A DNA stretch of 64,000 bases from Cerasicoccus frondis (GTDB lineage: Bacteria > Verrucomicrobiota > Verrucomicrobiia > Opitutales > Cerasicoccaceae): contig JAVDPC010000001.1 in NCBI GenBank assembly GCA_031296915.1, positions 1 to 64,000 of the forward strand, read 5' to 3'. A program made the position numbers and the translations under genes. Under the pieces are notes generated by a model. That model saw nothing but the letters and a program-made list of their open reading frames with translations. It was not told the origin of the DNA and searched no databases. Positions within the stretch are counted from its first letter, which is position 1. Every line of letters begins with the position of its first letter. Positions 1-8,063 of the stretch are shown in pieces.

Positions 1-320
1 CAATGGACCGCTTCAGCTGATGACATCTTCCACAAAATTAATCAATTTTGCAATAAACTAAGCTAACGGAACACTAGAAATGCCCACAAGGGGCAGCCTA
101 TGGACAGTCTAGCTTATCGATTAGATCGTAGGCTTATCAGAAGTAGAGCTAATTAATGCCAAGGTGCTTTTGGAATTCAATGTGGAAGGCGACCATTGTG
201 ACTGTAACAAAGCAAGCAGACTTCTACAAGCATGACATTATCATATTTTATAGATTAGGTAATTTTGATTGCTAATCGCCTAAATCAGAGAGCTCTCTTT
301 CCCCGAATCCCCAATTGGTC
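1..320. other. Left-edge non-coding region with one operator-like site
   Basis: No credible coding frame is visible before the first gene. The stretch is AT-rich and contains a small hairpin around 91-105 (TGCCC, five-base loop, GGGCA) and an imperfect inverted repeat around 254-285. The notable element is the 13-bp operator-like sequence at 197-209, annotated separately. Any gene to the left of the window could share this region. Confidence 0.6.
197..209. promoter_or_regulatory. Candidate LacI-family operator (TGTGACTGTAACA)
   Basis: It fits the 13-bp near-palindrome TGTKACWGTMACA seen five more times in the first 15.2 kb. It lies 112 bp before the start of the pilin-like gene. It either controls that gene pair or a gene left of the window. 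Assignment to the LacI protein at 6932-7990 is inference from co-localisation. Confidence 0.55.
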
Positions 321-3300
321 ATGCGCAAGAACTATAGTCCCCCTACCAGTAACCATAATGCTGAGCATGGCTTTGCATTGGTGCTGGCTCTTAGCCTGAT
401 GTCGTTCATCGTGCTGCTGCTTGTCAGTATGGCGAGCCTAACAACGGTCGAGATACATGCGGCTGAGCATATTAGGGCAAGTAACAAAGCCAAAGAGAAT
501 GCCCAGTTGGCGCTCTTGGTCGCGTTGGGTGAATTGCAAAAATATGCAGGCCCCGATCAGCGCGTCACCGCGCGATCCGACATTGCAGGCAACGGCCTCC
601 CGCACCCTCACTGGACGGGCGTATGGGATTCGGCCGACACCACAGAGCCGCTTACTTGGTTGATTAGTGGTAATGCAGGTCTCTTGACCGATAGCCCGAA
701 CTTCATCTCACCGGACAATGCCTTGCCCGTGCCGACAACTACCAATGACTATGTGTGGCTATTGAACAACTCCGTCAGCCAGAACGAAGACCGAATCCAG
801 GCTCCGATGATTGCTTTGACCGATTCGTCGGGAAGCACCAATGGCCACTATGCGTATTGGGTAGGCGACGAAGGCGTAAAGGCAAAGTTCAACATCGAGT
901 CGGAAAGCAACACGCCAGCCGTTAGCAAAACGGGCTCACCAACGACGCTTGCTTATCAATTCGGCATCAACCAGTTGGATGACATCTTTTCACAGTCCGA
1001 TCTGGAAGAAGATTCGCGAACAGCGAACTCAGTGTCCGTTGCGGACATCACGCTCATTACCCACGATGAGACTACCGCCAAAGCGTATTTCCATGACCTC
1101 ACAGCGTCCAGCTTGGGGCTTCTCACCGACACTCGCAATGGAGGCTTTAAAAAGGACCTTACATTCGCCTTTGAAGACTCTGGCGTCTATACCATGGAGT
1201 TTGGTGGAGAGAACAGTCCGGATCGCTTCTTCATTGATGGTTTGGAAGACCCGGAAACTGGCCTAACGGGTCCCAACTGGGATATTCTGCGTGACTATTA
1301 TTCGCTCTACAATCATGTGACTCTTGGCTCCATGCCAGTGAGTTCAGCGCTGCCAGACGCCAACACTGCGCTACGCACCGATTTCCTTCCTTATAAGCAT
1401 GGCCCGATTAATGATTTCTGGCACTACATCTACATTGACGATTATCAGCGCAACAATCCGGTTCACCCGGTGCTGTCCCGTCTGCAACTTGAGTTTGGCA
1501 TTCAGGCTGAGTTGCATAATGACACCGGCAAATACAAGATCCGAATCGAAGTCCGACCAGTAATCGGCCTCTACAATCCCTACAACGTGAAACTGGATGA
1601 TGCGGTCTACATCTTCCTTTTCCACTTTAATCCCACCATCACACTCGTCGCTGGCGGGAACAACTACCAAATAAACTTCAAAGACCTCGGCTTGCTGAGT
1701 AACGGCAGCGGCTACATGCGCTTTATTGTCAACACCGCCAGTGGCGACGGAATCGATTTCCTTCCAGGTGAAACTCGGTTATTTGCACCGCTTAGCCGGA
1801 CAGCTTGGCTCCCTGGCAGCGGCTACAAGTCGGGAGATAAAATTCCCAATGTGCTGCGCAACACCTATTCAGCCGACGGCAAGCTTTACACCACATTGTA
1901 CGACGTCAACAAGGACTCTGAAGGCAATGATGTCAAAGATCTCATCCTCATCGATCCGATGGTGGATGAAGACGGCAATCACACCGCCACGGTCGAAGTC
2001 ACCAGCATCGACATTGGCAATAACGCATTCATCAACTTACTCGTTGGACCCACCCGAGACACCGCCACCAACAATTTACAGAAATTCACTAAGCTCTGGC
2101 AGTCCACTCCATCCAGCTTGCACCCAACGCTGATCGATTCCAACAATCCATTGCCGCCAATGGAGCTCTCCAGTTTGCAAGAAGGTGAAGAAATCGCGAC
2201 CTGGGCCTTCAACATGCAAACCACACGCAGTGACCATGGTCTACGCAATGGCATCGACAACAATTTGCGCACAGTGTTAGGCAACCCCAACTGGGACGGC
2301 TTTGTGAACGGCAATGGCAACACGATGATGGGCGGTTTCGCATTCCAGGGAGATAAAGGATTGTTAAACACCCCCCTGCCCCCACAAACATATAACGACA
2401 ATCGATACAGCGGTCGCTGGGGCAACAGTATTGAAAGCGCCGGGCAAGGGCACGTCGTTCTCTTTGACATTCCACAAGAGCCGCTCCTCTCGATCGGCGC
2501 CTTGCAGCACGCCAATTTGTCTCGCTACAGCAGCGACCCAAGCTTCATTATAGGGAACTCCTACGCCAATCCGCGCATCCAGTTAGACGAAACCGTCAAT
2601 GAGGGCTTTGTCTATAGCGATTATGACGTCTATGACCTACCCTACCTAGTCAATGACAAGCTTTGGGACAGCTACTTCTTCTCCTCGATCGATCCTTCGC
2701 AAACAGACGCAGAGATCAGGGATGTGATTGCGCTGAACACCTACCGCAACAAGCGCTACGTTTTCCTGAAAAGCGCCAGCGAGCTAATCAACGAAGGGGT
2801 CTTTACCGATGCCAAGAGTGATATCGATCAGTATCACGCACTTGCCTCTTACATGGCGATCAATGGCGCGTTCAACATCAACTCCACCTCAGTTAAGGCT
2901 TGGATTGCCGTGCTCAGCTCGATGAACGACTTGCAGTTGCCAGTCTATGACCCCGCCTCCTTGGTTGCTACGCCAACCGAAGGGAACTTGTTCTTCAGCC
3001 GCCTGAGCGTGCCCTTCGGCGACGCCTACCAAGCGGATGATGAAACCAGCTATGACAACTTTTGGCGCGGCTTCCAGGAGTTGACGCCTGATCAAATTTC
3101 GAGTTTGGCCGAGGATATCGTTGAGCGTTTACAAGCAAGGGGGCGCCCCTTCGGCTCCATGGCGGAATTCGTCAACCGGAGTCTGGTTGACCTACCCGAC
3201 ACACCGGAAGATGAGCGCTTGAGCGGCTTGCTCCAACAGGCCATCGACAAGACCGAAAACAATATTAACAGCTCAATCAACGATTACCTTTCCGAAGAAA

Positions 3301-3641
3301 TAAACGACACTCAAGGCCCGAACCCCTTTGTCACTGATGTTACTGGACAGCAGGCCGCCGGGGCCCCCGGTTATCTCCTTCAAGGGGACATTTTACAAGC
3401 CTTGGGCCCCATACTCACAACACGCTCGGATACTTTCATTATTCGCGGCTATGGAGATGTGCGGAACCCATATACGGATGAAGTTACCGCGACAGCTTAT
3501 TGTGAGGCTACCGTGCAACGCATTCCCGAGCCGGCCGAAGGTGATCCAACATCCATAACCAATATCAATGATCCCGCAGGCACGATGGGCCGCAAATTCG
3601 TGATCGTGAACTTCAAGTGGTTGACCCCGGAAGAAGTCTAA
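321..3641 (+). CDS. Large exported protein with pilin-like N-terminus (Verru_Chthon cassette A-like)
   Basis: The product is about 1,106 residues. After a short polar leader, a glycine is followed by one hydrophobic helix (GFALVLALSLMSF, then LLLVSMASL) and then a glutamate- and alanine-rich helical stretch. This is the layout of type IV pilin or PilX-like N-termini and of the Verru_Chthon A proteins of Verrucomicrobia. The rest is Asn/Asp/Thr-rich, as in surface proteins, with no enzyme motif that I recognise. ATG at 321 was chosen over an in-frame TTG at 315. The next gene follows after 18 bp and is probably co-transcribed. A LacI-type operator-like site 112 bp upstream suggests that the gene belongs to the sugar regulon. 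The family call rests on N-terminal resemblance only. Confidence 0.6.
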   Translation: MRKNYSPPTSNHNAEHGFALVLALSLMSFIVLLLVSMASLTTVEIHAAEHIRASNKAKENAQLALLVALGELQKYAGPDQRVTARSDIAGNGLPHPHWTGVWDSADTTEPLTWLISGNAGLLTDSPNFISPDNALPVPTTTNDYVWLLNNSVSQNEDRIQAPMIALTDSSGSTNGHYAYWVGDEGVKAKFNIESESNTPAVSKTGSPTTLAYQFGINQLDDIFSQSDLEEDSRTANSVSVADITLITHDETTAKAYFHDLTASSLGLLTDTRNGGFKKDLTFAFEDSGVYTMEFGGENSPDRFFIDGLEDPETGLTGPNWDILRDYYSLYNHVTLGSMPVSSALPDANTALRTDFLPYKHGPINDFWHYIYIDDYQRNNPVHPVLSRLQLEFGIQAELHNDTGKYKIRIEVRPVIGLYNPYNVKLDDAVYIFLFHFNPTITLVAGGNNYQINFKDLGLLSNGSGYMRFIVNTASGDGIDFLPGETRLFAPLSRTAWLPGSGYKSGDKIPNVLRNTYSADGKLYTTLYDVNKDSEGNDVKDLILIDPMVDEDGNHTATVEVTSIDIGNNAFINLLVGPTRDTATNNLQKFTKLWQSTPSSLHPTLIDSNNPLPPMELSSLQEGEEIATWAFNMQTTRSDHGLRNGIDNNLRTVLGNPNWDGFVNGNGNTMMGGFAFQGDKGLLNTPLPPQTYNDNRYSGRWGNSIESAGQGHVVLFDIPQEPLLSIGALQHANLSRYSSDPSFIIGNSYANPRIQLDETVNEGFVYSDYDVYDLPYLVNDKLWDSYFFSSIDPSQTDAEIRDVIALNTYRNKRYVFLKSASELINEGVFTDAKSDIDQYHALASYMAINGAFNINSTSVKAWIAVLSSMNDLQLPVYDPASLVATPTEGNLFFSRLSVPFGDAYQADDETSYDNFWRGFQELTPDQISSLAEDIVERLQARGRPFGSMAEFVNRSLVDLPDTPEDERLSGLLQQAIDKTENNINSSINDYLSEEINDTQGPNPFVTDVTGQQAAGAPGYLLQGDILQALGPILTTRSDTFIIRGYGDVRNPYTDEVTATAYCEATVQRIPEPAEGDPTSITNINDPAGTMGRKFVIVNFKWLTPEEV

Positions 3642-3659
3642 CTCATATCCACCTTCTAC

Positions 3660-4388
3660 ATGTTTCGTATTTTGCGCACCACCCTGGCACTCTACGCCCT
3701 TACTGCGTTCTGCGCCTCCTTGAACGCGGCGCCGATCAAACAAGCAGAGCCGAACGTTTCCATACAATTTACCACGCTGAGTTGGGACGCCAGCATGATC
3801 AAGGACTTGAAGTTCGAGTCCGAGGGAGAAGTGGACTCGGTCAGCATTTACCAGCGTGGGTTTTCCATTCCACAAACCTATGTGGGACCACGAACGATGC
3901 GCTTCTTTCGCGAAGTCACCGATCCGGCAACAGGCGAACCTCTGCGCAATATCGTTGCTCAAGTAAACATTCCGGAAAACGTGAGGGAGCTACTGCTTAT
4001 CTTTAAGCAAAACGATCAAGGCTCTAAAGAACACTACCAGATTTTCCCCATCAATCGAAACCGTGATGACTTCCCTCGCGGCAGTTACCAAATCTTTAAT
4101 TTGAGCGACTACCCGATCTCCGGAAAAATCGACGAGCAGCTGTTCCAAATCAATACACAACGAAGCCAGGTCATCAAACTGCCGCTACAGGAAACCGCCA
4201 CGATCGAAGTGAAGTTTGCCCGCAATGAAAACGACAGTTGGAGCCTCGCCTACAGTTCGCTCTGGGCGCACAAGGCCAACAATCGCGTCAACATTTTCAT
4301 CTTTAATACCGGCGATAAAATCGACCCCGTTGAAATTCGGATGTACAAAGAATTCCTGCCGGCGCCACCTGTCGCTCAACAAAATTAA
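3660..4388 (+). CDS. Secreted protein of unknown function, partner of the pilin-like protein
   Basis: This 242-residue protein begins with a clear Sec signal peptide (basic MFRILRTT, hydrophobic LALYALTAFCASL, cleavage near NA-AP). The mature part looks beta-rich and has no cysteines or recognisable catalytic motif. It starts 18 bp after the pilin-like gene, so the two are very likely one transcript and may act together at the cell surface. It ends 11 bp from the convergent GH9-like gene. I do not recognise a named family. Export is well supported and function is open. Confidence 0.6.
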   Translation: MFRILRTTLALYALTAFCASLNAAPIKQAEPNVSIQFTTLSWDASMIKDLKFESEGEVDSVSIYQRGFSIPQTYVGPRTMRFFREVTDPATGEPLRNIVAQVNIPENVRELLLIFKQNDQGSKEHYQIFPINRNRDDFPRGSYQIFNLSDYPISGKIDEQLFQINTQRSQVIKLPLQETATIEVKFARNENDSWSLAYSSLWAHKANNRVNIFIFNTGDKIDPVEIRMYKEFLPAPPVAQQN

Positions 4389-4399
4389 CGCCCAACGCT

Positions 4400-6778
4400 T
4401 TATTCCAAAGCGGCGGCAGAGGGTTGCAAGCTGACCCGCGTTTCGAAGTAACCATAGCCATAGGCGACGGAATGCGGTGCATTCGTTAGCTCCAACTCAC
4501 CGGCTAGATACGGGCTGTCCACCGACTCTTCCGTGACGGTCATCAGTTGCTCGGATCCATCCATCAGCAACACCCGAATTTTTGCATGCTCTATTTGTCC
4601 GTAGTCGAAATTGATCGGCGCTTTCAAACGGACCGTTAAGACCCGCCCATTCCAACTCGCCTCAATCGCAGTTTCCGATAGCGCCAGATAACTCAGGCTC
4701 AAATTGTAAGCGGTGTTAAACGTAACCCAACCCTCAGACCAGCCAACATCGCCCACTTCGGGGTGATACGGGTAGTGCTGATTTTTCGGAGAACCATCGA
4801 AGACAAATCGCGCTTCTGCGAGCTGCCCGATGCCCCCCTCGTGATACGAATACCAGCCGAACTCCACGCCCTCGATTTCGCGCGGCGCATCGTAGGAAAA
4901 ATGCCGCCCCGCCGGGTTTCGACCGAAGGCATTATCGAAATGCGCCCATGCAATTTCACTCAAGCGAACCCGTTCATCTGGCGAATCCACAAAAGGCATG
5001 ACCGCCAACACGCACGCGGGAAAACCCATGACATTCCCCGGTTCATTCCAATGCGTGTGCAGCTCTCCGGTTGGCGTCCACTGCGTCTCGGACAAGCGTC
5101 GAAAATCCCACATATTATCCGAGCGCTCGATCATAATGCGGGCCCAATCATTTAGCTTTGCTCGCAGTCCTCGCGGCGCACGCTCGGGATAAAACTGCGC
5201 CATCGCGGCCAAACCAAGAATCGTCGCATGTTCGCTCATGCGTTGGCCTTTGGTGGTTATCGGGTCTCTAAAATCCACGTCATCGATGACCCACTGCGTT
5301 TGCGCATAGGCGGCATTGAAAAAGCGCTCCGCAGCGGGGTCGCCATCGCGCAGGGCGACCGTATACATCAGCAGATTTGGCAAGATGCTATGGCCCGGCG
5401 GATTGGCGCCTTTAGTCGTCCCGATTTGGCGCTTCACTTCGAGCAGGTTATGGTTCTCCTCTGTCTCATCGTAGCGGTATTGTCGGTCAATTTCCTCCTC
5501 CGTCCAAGCGCCCAACGCGTAGGCCTTCACCACATCGTAATTCTGCTGGGGCAGCCACTCTTTGAGCAGTGGCCAGGCATATAAAAAATACGCGAGTTGT
5601 TCCTTTAGCATCATGTGCTTGAGCTGCTGCGTGACGATTACATCCGCCCCCCAGTGTATGAGTTTTACCAAGTCGGGCGCCTCCGGGTCATACGGCTCCA
5701 GCGCTCCCCAGAGCCCATCTCGCGGCGACTCGTAAGTGACCTGCTTTGCCATGCGCGTATAAGCGTCGGGATTGGAGAGGAGCATGGGCACGAGCGAGTT
5801 CAACTCATAGCCAAAGTGATGATCATCGCGCCAGGCAAATGACCCGATACAGACGCCTCGGTGATTACCGACATAGTGACGGCTATCCACCATGAAGTCG
5901 ACCATGCCCTGATAGCTCACGCGCTCCAGCCACCAGTTACCGATGCGAAACGGTACAGACTTTTCAGCGCCGATATGCACCACGTATTCAGCGTCTCCCT
6001 CCGGCTCGAAATCACTGAAGTCTCCCCACTGCTCTTGTAGCTCTCCCCGGTAAAGCACCGTCTCTTGCCCGTTTTCAGTTATCCAAAATGAGGCGCCCTT
6101 TTCCGCGAGCGGCGCGGTAAAGCGCTTAGGTTTACCACGATTAAAACCACTTTGGTTTAAATAGATTTTGGGAATATCCGCGTACTGGTTTTGATCTTTG
6201 CCCCCAAGTGGTGGGATGCCCTCCTTGCGATAAGGCCAAACCATGATTTCCTTTACGCGGGCCGCATGGTGATCCACCTCATCGATATAAAGTCGGAGCT
6301 TGTCGGTGGTCACTTCGACAGCGGCATCAAAAGGGACGCGTAACGCAGTCGCATGGTTGTCCGTTATCGTGGCCGAAGGGATCGTCAACCATTCGCCCTG
6401 AGCCCAAAACTGCACCTCAAAGTCCGAGATCGCATCGCGATTTTGATAGCCACTGTATAAGTGGATCCCGCCAATCGCCACCGGCTCGTTAAAGGTGATT
6501 TCCAACCATTCCGCCTTGCCGGTATTCAGCTCACTCACCCAACGCGAGTCGTCTCCCGTATCGCCATCAACAGCATTCGTCGCGACATTTTCCAGATGAG
6601 TTGAGCTCGCGCGCGCCGTTGAGTTTAAAGCCAAATTTATTGGCTCGGAACGATGCGGAACGGCGTTCGCCAAGCCAGCGAACAGGAGCGATCCACACAC
6701 ACACCGAATCATCAAGGCTCTGTTGTTTCGTTGCCAAAACTTAGCAGGATAAAATCTGGAGTTGGGTATACAGCACAT
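4400..6778 (-). CDS. Exported multidomain glycoside hydrolase: discoidin + cellulase Ig-like + GH9-like barrel
   Basis: From the chosen start the product is about 792 residues. A signal peptide (MIRCVCGSLLFAGLANA) is followed by an F5/8-type-C discoidin domain (starting LALNSTARASS, with AVDG and SRWVS motifs). Next is a cellulase N-terminal Ig-like domain (IYLNQSGFNRGKPKRF) and a large helical catalytic region whose end (FGRNPAGRHFSYD) recalls GH9. I could not identify the GH9 catalytic Asp pair with certainty, so the substrate is unknown. ATGs lie at 6853, 6790, 6778 and 6712. I prefer 6778 because GAGAG sits about 5 bp before it; 6712 would give a minimal signal peptide. The gene is divergent from the LacI regulator, with an operator-like site between them. 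Confidence 0.68.
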   Translation of the reverse strand: MCCIPNSRFYPAKFWQRNNRALMIRCVCGSLLFAGLANAVPHRSEPINLALNSTARASSTHLENVATNAVDGDTGDDSRWVSELNTGKAEWLEITFNEPVAIGGIHLYSGYQNRDAISDFEVQFWAQGEWLTIPSATITDNHATALRVPFDAAVEVTTDKLRLYIDEVDHHAARVKEIMVWPYRKEGIPPLGGKDQNQYADIPKIYLNQSGFNRGKPKRFTAPLAEKGASFWITENGQETVLYRGELQEQWGDFSDFEPEGDAEYVVHIGAEKSVPFRIGNWWLERVSYQGMVDFMVDSRHYVGNHRGVCIGSFAWRDDHHFGYELNSLVPMLLSNPDAYTRMAKQVTYESPRDGLWGALEPYDPEAPDLVKLIHWGADVIVTQQLKHMMLKEQLAYFLYAWPLLKEWLPQQNYDVVKAYALGAWTEEEIDRQYRYDETEENHNLLEVKRQIGTTKGANPPGHSILPNLLMYTVALRDGDPAAERFFNAAYAQTQWVIDDVDFRDPITTKGQRMSEHATILGLAAMAQFYPERAPRGLRAKLNDWARIMIERSDNMWDFRRLSETQWTPTGELHTHWNEPGNVMGFPACVLAVMPFVDSPDERVRLSEIAWAHFDNAFGRNPAGRHFSYDAPREIEGVEFGWYSYHEGGIGQLAEARFVFDGSPKNQHYPYHPEVGDVGWSEGWVTFNTAYNLSLSYLALSETAIEASWNGRVLTVRLKAPINFDYGQIEHAKIRVLLMDGSEQLMTVTEESVDSPYLAGELELTNAPHSVAYGYGYFETRVSLQPSAAALE

Positions 6779-6908
6779 GGGTTCTCTCATCGCATCAATA
6801 TCAACAGGGGCAATCAACGAGTCTGGCGCCGATACATCCAACGCACATTTCATTGGCGTTCATTCGTATGAAATTGATTTGGGTGTAAAAATAGAATTGC
6901 CGCCGGCG

Positions 6909-6921
6909 TGTTACTGTCACA
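6909..6921. promoter_or_regulatory. Candidate LacI-family operator (TGTTACTGTCACA), autoregulatory
   Basis: The 14-mer TGTTACTGTCACAG occurs here and again at 12239-12252 without change. This copy ends 10 bp before the regulator's ATG and lies about 130 bp upstream of the divergent GH9-like gene. Occupancy here would be expected to block translation or transcription of the regulator (autorepression). Function is inferred from position and recurrence. Confidence 0.7.
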
Positions 6922-6931
6922 GTATGGTGTC

Positions 6932-7990
6932 ATGTCTACTCCGTCCAAAGACTCCCCCCCCAAGAAAGCCACTTCACTCCGCCAAGTCGCTGAAGCTGTT
7001 GGAGTCTCCAGGATGACTGTATCCCGCGCCTTTAAGCCCGACTCCTCGATCAAGCCTGAAGTGCGTGAGCGCGTTCTCAAAGTCGCGAAGGACCTTGGAT
7101 ATGTGCCCGATACGATGGTCAGCGAATTGATGACCAGTTTTGCTAGTCGACGCCCCATTAATTACCAAGAAACGTTTGGCGCAATTTGGTGGCCAGAACG
7201 TTGGAAATGCATCGACGCCGGCCAAGGTTTCGAGGCGGACATTTACCGAGGGCTCATTGAGGGAGCCAAGCTTCATGGTCGCAAGATCGACCACTTTATT
7301 ATTTCTAAAGACATGACGCCGCGCGCCATCATGCGCATTCTGCAAGCGCGTAATATACAAGGCGTCATCCTCACACCTCCCGCTTCGGTAAAAATTGGCG
7401 CACCTGACTTGGAGTGGGATAAACTCAGTAGCGTGATCATCGGCAGTTCTTTGCGCGAACCGCAATTTCACCGCGCTCAAGCCAGTCACTACGCCGCCAT
7501 GGTCAAAGCCCTCGAAATACTGCAGGAGCGCGGCTATAAAAAGCCCTGCCTATTAGTGCGCAGTGATGTGGAGCAGCGCATGCTGCGCGCCTACACCGCC
7601 GCATTCCTTGCGTGGGGACACGCCGATGAACGCATCTGGCACGCCGCCACACCAAGCTCCGACGGACTTCCTGATTGGCTAAAAAGGCACAAGCCCGATG
7701 TCATCATTGCCGACTGTGATCCCTGGCACGACTTTCTATCTCCGGAGAATAAAGCCTGTGGCTTCATCTCGCTCGCGGTGCGTAATCAAAAAGGCAACAT
7801 TTCCGGCATCTACCAGAACTCGTCCCGCATCGCCAAGTGCGCAATCGACCTGCTGGTGCGCGCGCGCTTTACCCATGAGTTGGGTGAGCCAGAAGAGCCC
7901 GTCATCATGCTCACAGCGGGCACTTGGATCGAAGCCAGCTCGCTCACCGGAAAAAGTGATTTAGGTCGCCGGAGCGCTAGTCAATACTAG
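6932..7990 (+). CDS. LacI-family transcriptional regulator
   Basis: The 352-residue protein has an N-terminal LacI helix-turn-helix (SLRQVAEAVGVSRMTVSRAF) followed by the hinge region (RERVLKVAKDLGYVPD) and a periplasmic-binding-protein-like effector domain of about 280 residues. The ATG at 6932 is preferred; an upstream in-frame GTG at 6908 would place the operator-like palindrome inside the coding region. Copies of that palindrome in front of the symporter, GPH transporter, PEP-CTERM and GH2 genes suggest this protein is the local repressor. The inducer is probably a sugar or uronide from the hydrolases. A run of eight C at 6954-6961 falls in codons 8-10 and could be slip-prone. Confidence 0.88.
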   Translation: MSTPSKDSPPKKATSLRQVAEAVGVSRMTVSRAFKPDSSIKPEVRERVLKVAKDLGYVPDTMVSELMTSFASRRPINYQETFGAIWWPERWKCIDAGQGFEADIYRGLIEGAKLHGRKIDHFIISKDMTPRAIMRILQARNIQGVILTPPASVKIGAPDLEWDKLSSVIIGSSLREPQFHRAQASHYAAMVKALEILQERGYKKPCLLVRSDVEQRMLRAYTAAFLAWGHADERIWHAATPSSDGLPDWLKRHKPDVIIADCDPWHDFLSPENKACGFISLAVRNQKGNISGIYQNSSRIAKCAIDLLVRARFTHELGEPEEPVIMLTAGTWIEASSLTGKSDLGRRSASQY

Positions 7991-8063
7991 CCCCCCAATG
8001 AAAACTCCAGCGACCCAAATCCAAGTCATCAGTCAAGACACACCTTGACCTTATCTAAATAAT

